DNA of 64,000 nt from assembly GCA_946122785.1 (NCBI GenBank), contig CAMGYJ010000010.1, forward strand, positions 10,887,467-10,951,466. The letters are read 5' to 3'. The stretch is from Linum tenue. Lineage: Eukaryota > Streptophyta > Magnoliopsida > Malpighiales > Linaceae. Positions 57,101 through 64,000 of this stretch are shown here, piece by piece; within the stretch, counting starts at the first letter, position 1, and the number at the start of each line of letters is the position of its first letter. The notes below the pieces were generated by a model. It saw only the letters and a program-made list of their open reading frames with translations. It made no database searches and had not been told where the DNA came from. Both the position numbers and the translations under genes were made by a program.

Positions 57101-60062
57101 AGTAGAATGACTTGGCTTGTTCTACTTCACTCAAAATCAGAAGCAGGTCCTAAACTACAAGAATTCTGCCTGCTTGCTGAAAAACAGTTTGGTCATTCTG
57201 TTAAAAGAATTAGGAGTGATCAGGGTAAAGAATTTCTGATGCCAAGTTTTTTTTCTTCCACTGGCATTGTTCATGAGATGTCCTGTGTTGAGACACCCCA
57301 ACAGAACAGTAAAGTAGAACGCAAACATCAACACATATTGGCCATTGCAAGAGCTCTAAAATATCAATCAAACTTACCAATAGGGTTCTGGGGTGAGTGT
57401 GTCAAGCATGCTGTGTTCTTAATCAACAGAGTCCCTACCATAGTTCTAGGTGACATCACACCTTACCAAAAACTCCATGAGCAACCACCAGATTTGACAG
57501 ACCTCAAAGTCTTTGGGTGTCTATGCTTTGCTTCCACCCTAAGTAACCACAGAACCAAGTTCCAAACCAGAGCCAGGAAAGGTGTCTTTCTAGGCTATCC
57601 TAGTGGCATCAAGGGCTACAAGATCTATGATCTTCAAACCCATGAGGTTTTCATCTCACGAGATGTGCACTTCTATGAGGATCACTTCCCTTTCCATCAC
57701 ATCCAACAAGACACAGACACTAATGACAACCCCTTATACCCCTCTCTTCCCTTCCTTGATGACCCACCACCTCCCCTAACAACTCCTATACCACCTGCAC
57801 CTCCATCTTCCAGTGTTCCCATCCACCCTTCATCCAACAACCCTTCTTCTCCAGATTCAAATGTTCCCATTGCCATTAGAAAACCTCACAGACAAACAAA
57901 ACCACCAGCAAGACTACAACCATACCATTGCAACCTGCTCCAGCAGTCTTCTTCCACCAGTCACTCAACTGAGTCTTCACAATCAGGTAATTTTGCATCT
58001 CTGTCTGCTCTCATTGATTACTCATCTCTATCACCACAACATCAGAAATTTGCTCTTAGCATCTCTTCCTACAAGGAACCAGAAACATATGAAGAAGCTA
58101 TCCTAAGTCCAGAATGGGATAATGCAGTACAGTCTGAGCTCAAGGCTCTAATTCAAAACCAGACATGGGATGTTGTTTCCCTACCTCCCAAGAAGAAGGC
58201 CATTGGTAACAAGTGGATTTTTAAACTGAAGTTCCTCTCTGATGGGTGCCTTGAAAGAGAAAAAGCTAGGCTAGTGGCAAAGGGCTTCAGCCAACAGGAG
58301 GGTGTCGATTATCAGGACACCTTTGCCCCAGTCATTAAAATGACAACAGTGAGGCTATTCTTGGCCATTGCTGCTGCAAAGAACTGGATCATTCAACAGC
58401 TTGATGTAAACAATGCATTTCTTCATGGAGATCTCCATGAAGAAGTTTACATGAAGCTCCCAAAGGGTTACACACCACCAGCCAATATTCCAAACCCAGT
58501 ATGCCTACTGAAGAAATCCCTCTATGGATTAAAGCAAGCCCCACGTCAATGGTTTGCCAAACTGGCAGATAGCTTATGCTCTCAAGGTTACCAATCAAGC
58601 CAGGTTGATCACTCCCTTTTCTTCAAGCAAACACCAACATCTTATACCTGTATCCTCATATATGTTGATGATCTAATCATTGGAGGATCTGATATGACTG
58701 AGATCAACCACATCAAGGACCACCTACATCAAGCTTTTGGCATCAAGAATCTTGGGAATCTCAAGTTCTTCTTAGGTCTGGAAGTGTCAAGGGATTCATC
58801 AGGCATTCATCTTAACCAAAGGAAATACACCCTGGAAATCATCGAGGAGGCTGGTGTCCTTCTCTCCAGACCTGCTTCAACACCAATGGATTATAAATCT
58901 CATCTGTCTACTGCCTCTGATCAACCCCTCACTGATGCTGCCACCTACAGGAAACTCGTGGGGAAACTGATCTACCTTACAACCACAAGGCCTGATATCA
59001 GTTTCTCCACCCAGCAACTCAGCCAATTCATGGCCAGCCCAACTGAAACTCACTACAAAGCTCTTCTTCGTGTACTCAGATACTTGAAATCTTCACCAAC
59101 CTCTGGCTTATTTTTCCCCCGCTCATCCACTCTCCATCTTCAAGGCTACAGCGATTCAGATTGGGCTGCCTGCCCAGATACCAGGCGCTCCATCACAGGC
59201 TACTGCATCTACCTGGGAGATTCTCTAATCTCTTGGAAGAGCAAGAAGCAACATACAGTCTCTCGCTCATCGTGTGAGGCCGAATACAGAGCCCTGGCAT
59301 ACACCTCTTGCGAGGTACAGTGGCTCCTCTTTCTCCTCACTGATTTCAGAGTCTCTCACCCGCAACCAGCAACCATCTTTTGCGATAATCAATCGGCTCT
59401 GCACATCGCGGGCAACCCAACATTCCATGAGCGGACGAAACATATCGAAATTGACTGTCATCTGGTACGGGAAAAGCTGCAAGCCAAGGTAATTAAGCTC
59501 CTTCATGTCTCGAGCTCTCACCAACTCGCGGACCTCTTCACAAAGCCACTTCCTCCAGCTACATTCAGCTTTCTTCTATCCAAGCTCGGTGTCCAGACGC
59601 TCTGCCCACCCGCTTGTGGGGGGGTAACAGCTGAAATTGAAAATTCCAAACCCAAGACATGGAGCGACGTCGTAAAGGGGAAGAAGTCGACCGTTGCCTT
59701 AAACGGCACAGTATCACTGAACCCGCCACAATAGGCTCTATTTTGTAATTCTTCTCTGTTTGCTTTTCTTTTCACTCTGCTCTGCTGTAAAAGGACACAA
59801 CCCAGCAGATCCTTAACCTGTAGTGGCAATCCCACATATATATTCATCTCAATGCAAAAGCACAACCCAGGTTTTAGGGTTTTCCACTCAATATTGTCAA
59901 TAGAATGTCATTTTGGTCAGGGCCAATTTCAATATGGTTTGGTTGTTTGTTTGATTAATTTGATTTTTATTGTATTGTATTGCGCATAGGTGCAAGTATG
60001 AATTCTGCTATGGGTGTGGAGAGAAGTGGAGCTCCAATCACGGCGGGTGTACCAGGGACTGA
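54148..60062 (+). CDS. RBR (RING-IBR-RING) E3 ubiquitin ligase, RSL1-like; copia in its intron
   Basis: RBR ligases take ubiquitin from an E2 on RING1 and pass it through a RING2 cysteine to the substrate. Exon 1 ends at 54879 and exon 2 is 59990-60062. The join (CPHITC R CKYEFCYGCG) restores RING2, which ends in GCTRD at TGA 60060-60062. RING1 begins CEICAD (about 54332) and runs to CPASGCG. The IBR includes FYCPFRDCSAM and CPYCHRLFCAQCGVAWH. RING2 starts at RRCPNCKFYVERTEGC. The intron is 5110 bp, of which 5006 is a sense copia element plus its duplication. The 5' end is uncertain: the best start codon (54148, MPQSSAEPKQSAEEKPV) is in a different frame from RING1 and stops near 54232, and the RING1 frame has no upstream ATG. 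The gene has therefore a frameshift, or an unseen first exon. Confidence 0.8.
54897..55173 (+). repeat. 5' LTR of the copia element
   Basis: 277 bp with a TATA-like CACATATATATTC near 55106-55118 and CTCTGCTCTGCTG repeats near 55046. It ends directly at the primer site. Confidence 0.9.
55174..55185 (+). other. Primer binding site, initiator-Met tRNA
   Basis: TGGTATCAGAGC is the classic copia primer site, with no spacer after the LTR as defined by the target duplication. Confidence 0.9.
55219..56213 (+). pseudogene. copia gag, with an early frameshift
   Basis: Gag starts MAQVPLPAQPDPMADPYFLH at 55219. After the A-run at about 55312-55316 the homologous frame is another one, which continues NYNDWSKAMYNALGAKNKL. 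The run appears two bases off the length needed. The rest is a typical UBN2-type gag (SWIQQAVEPGIRKTLM, WQSLKARYGQGDI, QFLRGLNDNY) with two zinc-knuckle-like CxxCKxxGH motifs (YCTYCKRNGHTEDVC and CTFCKRRGHSEDRC), then a stop at 56213. The A-run could also be a base-calling error. Confidence 0.85.
56147..59734 (+). CDS. copia pol: protease, integrase, RT, RNase H
   Basis: An uninterrupted frame of 1195 codons overlapping the end of gag by 67 nt in the -1 frame. Protease D104 is in LDTGASDHI. The gag-pre-integrase is DLWHFRLGHVSHFK...CDVCHFAK. The integrase core is HVDIWGP, RSDQGKEF and QQNSKVERKH. The RT motifs are VNNAFLHGDLHEEVYM and YVDDLI (D841-D842). RNase H runs from D1003 (YSDSDWAACPDTRRS) to NPTFHERTKHIEIDCH. 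Copia order, all catalytic motifs present. The frame runs through the G-tract and 110 nt into the 3' LTR before stopping. Whether the overlap is programmed -1 frameshifting or a mutation is unresolved. Confidence 0.92.
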   Translation: MLSQAWLALLWHLQDQFKSTPMRLQAPAFTNQPPMSPSSTNPDNQEVRLTKSDYDRFMAMLKEKDSQKNSTHTAAAFHSYEGPSGKHSLNASGRSPSSTTWILDTGASDHIVCSLSLLENPSILHNVYINLPTGARVQATHIGCVTSVADLTLEAVLFVPQFTFNLISVSKLTTNRSLCLTFFSDVCIIQDLELRRVTGSAELSHGLYHMTHLGATSSPKPVIASTTTANSFDLWHFRLGHVSHFKIPKLKQICNSIDTNSSIPCDVCHFAKQRRLPFPDSSTVSTHPFSLIHVDIWGPNSSPTFDGYKYFLTIVDDFSRMTWLVLLHSKSEAGPKLQEFCLLAEKQFGHSVKRIRSDQGKEFLMPSFFSSTGIVHEMSCVETPQQNSKVERKHQHILAIARALKYQSNLPIGFWGECVKHAVFLINRVPTIVLGDITPYQKLHEQPPDLTDLKVFGCLCFASTLSNHRTKFQTRARKGVFLGYPSGIKGYKIYDLQTHEVFISRDVHFYEDHFPFHHIQQDTDTNDNPLYPSLPFLDDPPPPLTTPIPPAPPSSSVPIHPSSNNPSSPDSNVPIAIRKPHRQTKPPARLQPYHCNLLQQSSSTSHSTESSQSGNFASLSALIDYSSLSPQHQKFALSISSYKEPETYEEAILSPEWDNAVQSELKALIQNQTWDVVSLPPKKKAIGNKWIFKLKFLSDGCLEREKARLVAKGFSQQEGVDYQDTFAPVIKMTTVRLFLAIAAAKNWIIQQLDVNNAFLHGDLHEEVYMKLPKGYTPPANIPNPVCLLKKSLYGLKQAPRQWFAKLADSLCSQGYQSSQVDHSLFFKQTPTSYTCILIYVDDLIIGGSDMTEINHIKDHLHQAFGIKNLGNLKFFLGLEVSRDSSGIHLNQRKYTLEIIEEAGVLLSRPASTPMDYKSHLSTASDQPLTDAATYRKLVGKLIYLTTTRPDISFSTQQLSQFMASPTETHYKALLRVLRYLKSSPTSGLFFPRSSTLHLQGYSDSDWAACPDTRRSITGYCIYLGDSLISWKSKKQHTVSRSSCEAEYRALAYTSCEVQWLLFLLTDFRVSHPQPATIFCDNQSALHIAGNPTFHERTKHIEIDCHLVREKLQAKVIKLLHVSSSHQLADLFTKPLPPATFSFLLSKLGVQTLCPPACGGVTAEIENSKPKTWSDVVKGKKSTVALNGTVSLNPPQ
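59625..59902 (+). repeat. 3' LTR of the copia element
   Basis: 278 bp; differs from the left LTR by GCAAAGG to GCAAAAG and by one extra T near 59880. Its first 110 nt are also translated as the end of pol. Confidence 0.9.
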
Positions 60063-60464
60063 TCGGGTCGGGCAGTGCAATGGGCTAGAGTTAAAGAAGG
60101 TTATGTTGGTTGGTTTGATTTTCGGTTTACAAAGGACATTAACATTATGTTTGATTTGAAGAGGTTGTTTTGGGCTTGGCTTGGCTTATCTACTGTTAGT
60201 TGATTAATTTAATCTCTTATACTCTTTTCGGGTAAAATAAATCTCCTTACTGTTTACGCGACACTGGACTAGCAGGGTCGGGTACGTTGACCGGGAAGCA
60301 TACGAGTAAAAACTCAATTTAGGAAAAAAATACATCCTCATATTCACTCGTGTAATTGTGGCTCACAATCGCTATTTTGTTTGATAAGTTGATTCATAAG
60401 GGGAAATATTTGAGATATTTGACTAATCGAGTTTAAAAAGTATCGAACAACGTCCATACACCCA
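60063..60464. other. 3' flank of the RBR gene, no further gene
   Basis: T-rich 3' untranslated-type sequence follows the stop, with AATAAATC near 60236 as a possible polyadenylation signal. Confidence 0.45.
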
Positions 60465-61029
60465 GTGACGGATCCAGAAATTCTACATAGGGGTGTCCTC
60501 TCTTAAAAATTAAAATAAATTATAAATTAAATTAAATAATTATTAAAATTAAACTAAATAATTATTAAATATAAAAGTTACATTAAAAGTTCATACATGT
60601 TTCGTAAAATGGTAAAATACATCCGGTGTCTATATTGCTCAACAAATATCTCTATACATATCTTATTAGATAAGGGTATCTGGTAATTGGGTTCAATAGT
60701 TAAGTTTTGACAAATAAGAATAATATTTTACTATTATATTTGGATCTAAAACAAAATAACAAATGAGTTGTAGTGTAATTGAAATAGGTTTACTAATAAA
60801 GGCAGTGTCCCTAGTTTAAATCACATAGACTACTACTTAAATATTATTTGTATCAATACGCAAACTACTACGAGAGATTGGATAATCATTTTTTCAAATT
60901 TTAAGGGTGTCCCACTATCACTTAAACATTTTTTTACTTATACGCAAACTACTATCGGAGGTTGAATAATCGTGTTTCCAAATTTTAGGGGTGTCCCGGG
61001 ACACCCCTAAACATGCATGTATCCGCCAC
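60465..61029. mobile_element. hAT-type element, 8-bp TSD TACACCCA
   Basis: Exact duplications TACACCCA at 60457-60464 and 61030-61037. Ends are GTGACGGATCCAGAA and, inverted, GTGGCGGATACATGC. GGGGTGTCC(C)GGGACACCCC dyads lie near the right end. 565 bp, AT-rich, non-coding. A partner fragment lies at 39364-39983. Confidence 0.9.
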
Positions 61030-61341
61030 TACACCCAATATATTTACGAAATTAAATTCAACTCCAGAGAAATGTATACGTTTTTGCAAACATAGTATCT
61101 ATATATAAAATGTCCATGAAAGAACAACTTAAGAGGTAGGGTGCTAATCATTCAGTTTTTGGTTACCCACTAATTAAATTCTCAAAACAACTATTAACTT
61201 CAAATCTCACAAATTATTTAAAAATAAAATTCACTCAGTAATAAATTTTCAAATCCAACTTCTTCCCTTCGAGATAAAAAAAACAACTTGAAGTAATGTC
61301 AACACGAGCAGCAGAATCACTTGCAACAATCTTGCAACAAT

Positions 61342-61506
61342 TTTGGACTAATGGGTATAACGGGTTACCCGCGGGTAGTCAAAGTAACAATTATTGATTT
61401 CAAGTCCCATCCCATAAAAAGTATGGGTATTTGGTTATCCATAACCCTAAAAAAACGGAACGAGTATGGGTATACTCAAATACCTGTTTCCCATTGACCG
61501 CCCCTA
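61342..61506 (-). mobile_element. hAT fragment related to 28183-29113
   Basis: On the minus strand it reads TAGGGGCGGTCAATGGGAAA, then GTATTTGAGTATACCCATAC and a CCCGCGGGT dyad, following the first 165 bp of the element at 28183. The rest is missing. Confidence 0.75.
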
Positions 61507-61840
61507 GGCAAAAATCTAGAAGATTTGTAGCATGTATTTGTTTCACAATTTTTGTTTTATTTTAAGGACAGTTAAATAATTTCTCGTTTTAAAGTATAGC
61601 GATGATAGTAATGCTAGAGCGAGATTTAGTGGTGCGGTATTTTTTTATATATTATGAATGCATTACATTACTCTTATATTCTCCGGAAACAACTCTAAGC
61701 AAGATTGAAAAACTCTACCATACCGGCGTTCGACAAAAATAACTCTTATCATAGACTAATTCAATAGTTGATATTTAATAGTGTGAAATGGTTAAACTAT
61801 GATTATAACATAAAATACCTATCCTGACTTTTCTGTTCCG

Positions 61841-63243
61841 GTGTTACAATTCTTACCACTAAGTTGGATGGAGCGGGGTGTCATCAGAGTCATTGGAAAT
61901 GGAAAATCAACAAAAAAAATCAGGACCCTTGGAGAAGAGACAGAATGGGAACTGTGCTGGATTTTGAATGGCCTGATCAGTCTACGGTTGATGGCTGGGT
62001 TGATGGAATCACCAGAGAATGGAGAGTTGACCTCCTTGATAGATTCCTAAGCCCACGTGATGTTAAGCAGGTAGCTGCCATCCCTATTGGCCCGGACTCT
62101 CTTGAGGACTTCTGGGCATGGAGATTCACGGAGCAGGGCACGTTCTCGGTCAAGTCCGCTTTCTTTCACTTTCATCATCTTATAAGAGGCGCACAAGGAC
62201 ATCATTTCTCGCCATCCGAAACTAGCATGAAGAGATGGAAATGGTTGTGGAGTCTATCCATACCCCCAAAGCTCAAGTTTTTTGTGTGGAGGATATCAAA
62301 ACATGCACTTGCCTCCAAAGAAAACCTCTTCAACAGAAAGTGCTCCCCCAACAAGGTGTGCCCACTGTGTGACTTCCCCTCGGAATCGATCCACCACTGT
62401 TTGTTCTCCTACCCTCATGCAGCTGAAGGATGGGAACAAGAATGGCCGTCCCTCCCTCCCCCAAAATCCAAATGTGCCATTTCTGGAATGGCTGAATGCA
62501 CTGACTGCTGGGTTCTCAGTTTGCTCCATTCAGAAGATCATCTTCCTTCTCTGGAAGACTTGGAAAGCAAGAAATGAAAAAATCTTCAAAAATTTCAGAA
62601 TCTGGCCACCCGCGACAGTCACCAAGGCCTCCACGACACACCACCAGTGGATCTCCTGTCCAAGGAAAACCCACGACTCTCTTCATCCACCTCAGCTCAA
62701 TCCACCACCGAATCTCTCTTCACCACCGCCAAGTTCTCATGATTTTGAGATACACTGCGATGGATCGTTTTTTAACGACTCGCAGAAGGCGGCATATGGC
62801 GTCGTTGTATCGAACAGTCATGGCCAAGTTTGTGACGGTAAGGCTGAGACCTGCATTGCTTTTCCCCTCTTGAAGCTGAAGCAAAAGCTCTTCTGGAAGG
62901 AACACGTCTGGCCTCTTCCTGTTTGTCCCCATGTCTCATTTTATCAGACTGCTTGCCTCTTGTAAAAGCGGTGACCGACCATCCGACGACGTGGCCTTGG
63001 CGAGCAGCTGCTTGGATTGGAAGCATCAGACAAGCTCTGGAATCTAACCCGTTGATTAGGGTCATGCATATTGGTGGGAAGAAAAATTCGATGGCTGACT
63101 GGGTTGCTAGATCATGTGCTATGAATACCTTGCCCACTGAATGGCTACAGATTCTAGATGTTGTATCCCCTCTGTTGTAATCCTCGGCTTTTGCTAAAAG
63201 AAATGGAAATGCGATGTACTTTTGTCAAAAAAAAAAAAAAAAA
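61841..63243 (+). pseudogene. 5'-truncated L1-type LINE, ORF2 C-terminal part with poly(A)
   Basis: The remnant of a non-LTR retrotransposon ORF2. It starts within the segment after RT (RVIGNGKST, then shifted to RREWRVDLL-type sequence). A zinc-binding reverse-transcriptase domain follows (KWLWSLSIPPKLKFFVWRIS, CPLCDFPSESIHHC; 62230-62410), then an RNase H domain split by frameshifts (FEIHCDGSFFNDSQKAAYGVV near 62745; MHIGGKKNSMADWVARSC near 63065-63120), a stop at 63180 and an A17-type tail at 63227-63243. At least three frameshifts make it inactive. No target duplication was found. Confidence 0.85.
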
Positions 63244-63575
63244 GTTGTGTGTTCCTGGCTACTGGCGGCTTCTCAGCTTAAATTACGCTAAGAAGCTCTA
63301 TATGGGTAATGATGATGGGCTGGGGTTGTAGATTATCTACCCAACGAGACTGACGGGCTCCATCCAAACTGCAACTCGTCAGTCTCCACTGGCCCTGAAA
63401 ATTTTAGCCTTTTAGCTTATGTCATGGTCTAGAGGCCAGAGATCAGAATATGTAATTTTTAGTAGGGAGAGGGATTCTTTTCTTGCTGGGATGCTGTCCA
63501 CTTATTGTGGGATGAGTGGATGACCCATTTGCTTTATGTACAGATTTTATTTCAATAGAATTCATTTACAAAAAA
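63244..63575 (+). other. Possible second LINE 3' tail
   Basis: A non-coding stretch ending TTTCAATAGAATTCATTTAC plus an A9 run, the style of ending common to plant L1 elements. Inside is a dyad, ACGAGACTGACGGG...CTCGTCAGTCTCC. No coding part remains, so assignment is tentative. Confidence 0.35.
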
Positions 63576-63851
63576 AAAGTAACAGAGGGTTGAGTTTAAT
63601 CCTGTCCAACTAAATGAAGTGTCGAATTATATCCAACGATAAACTCCATTCTCTTCTATCATTTTTACTTATTATATCTCGCTCAAGGGTCCAACCAACG
63701 ATCTCTTGATTTGGTGAACAAACTTGGAAATGAGTAAGTTGTAAAAGGAGAGTTGCGTTCTAGAGAATTGAGAATATAGGGCTTCATTAAGTTGAATGAG
63801 ATTTGTTGGGCTTGATTCTGATTCTGAATCAAACTAGCGATAAATAAATAA
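63576..63851. other. No gene seen
   Basis: AT-rich intergenic sequence without recognisable features. Confidence 0.4.
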
Positions 63852-64000
63852 GAGGAATTTTATAATATTTTTAAAGTATTGCTACAATTTCAGGTTGTAC
63901 CTATACTGTTTTGTAAAATGCATTTATGGTACAAATTAAAGTTGTACATTTATATTATGATACAATTTCAAGTTGTACATTTGACGTTCCGGTACAACTT
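63852..64000. mobile_element. 308-bp MITE family, copy C, cut by the window edge
   Basis: It begins GAGGAATTTTATAATATT, matching the right end (inverted) of copy A at 17845. The TTGTACCTATACT and GTACAATTTCAAGTTGTAC palindromes follow. The far end lies outside the window. Confidence 0.7.

Larger units (their letters stand above)
54897..59902 (+). mobile_element. Young Ty1/copia element with non-canonical TA...TA LTRs
   Basis: LTRs of 277 and 278 bp (54897-55173, 59625-59902) differ by one substitution and one T-run length change. The exact 5-bp duplication GAATG (54892-54896 and 59903-59907) fixes the edges, so the LTRs begin TAACAGC and end TCAATA instead of TG...CA. The initiator-Met primer site abuts the left LTR and a G-rich tract (59614-59624) abuts the right one. 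The element lies in sense orientation in the RBR intron, 17 nt past the donor. Confidence 0.93.

Overview
The window is nuclear DNA of a flowering plant, almost certainly a eudicot. It has intron-split genes with GT/AG borders, a plant GH27 alpha-galactosidase, PPR and RBR (RSL1-like) genes, Athila-type Ty3/gypsy and Ty1/copia elements with plant tRNA primer sites, and many hAT and Mutator-like small elements. I cannot name the species. No tRNA, rRNA or CRISPR locus was recognised.

Layout. 1-13.1 kb is a nest of transposons: a minus-strand LTR end with a MuDR-N-terminus-like reading frame beside it; a 30-bp minisatellite; long-TIR elements; hAT elements with exact 8-bp target duplications; three copies (one inverted) of a MULE-like family with 9-10 bp duplications; and a miniature LTR retrotransposon. 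13.2-20.2 kb is a dead alpha-galactosidase gene in sense orientation, riddled with insertions and cut by a degenerate minus-strand copia element (20.2-25.1 kb). 25.8-29.1 kb holds a MULE with about 200-bp TIRs and two hAT elements. 29.85-32.74 kb is an apparently intact 11-exon alpha-galactosidase gene (410 aa), the tandem paralogue of the dead copy. It is followed by a broken PPR gene (33.0-33.95 kb) cut off by a truncated minus-strand Athila-like element (to 37.7 kb). 37.7-39.4 kb is a second minus-strand LTR end preceded by non-pol reading frames. 39.98-50.40 kb is a full-length Athila-type element with one uninterrupted 1869-aa gag-pol frame and 1.4-kb LTRs, joined directly to an inverted piece of a related LTR (to 51.5 kb). 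51.8-52.45 kb is a small two-exon gene of unknown function on the minus strand. 54.1-60.06 kb is an RBR E3 ligase gene whose roughly 99-nt intron has been expanded to 5.1 kb by a young copia element with non-canonical TA...TA LTR ends, only 17 nt from the splice donor. 60-64 kb holds a hAT element, a hAT fragment, a 5'-truncated L1-type LINE and the start of a third copy of a 308-bp MITE.

The host genes do not form a pathway; they are the surviving low-copy islands. What links the window is transposon activity: tandem duplication followed by decay of one alpha-galactosidase, gene truncation by LTR elements, and repeated nesting of elements inside elements. No wholly new system was found. The most original signals are the non-canonical copia in the RBR intron, the palindrome-rich 308-bp MITE family, dyad-symmetric CACGGCCGTG arrays in Athila LTRs, the intron presence/absence difference between the two alpha-galactosidases, and two LTR ends with non-retroviral reading frames next to them.
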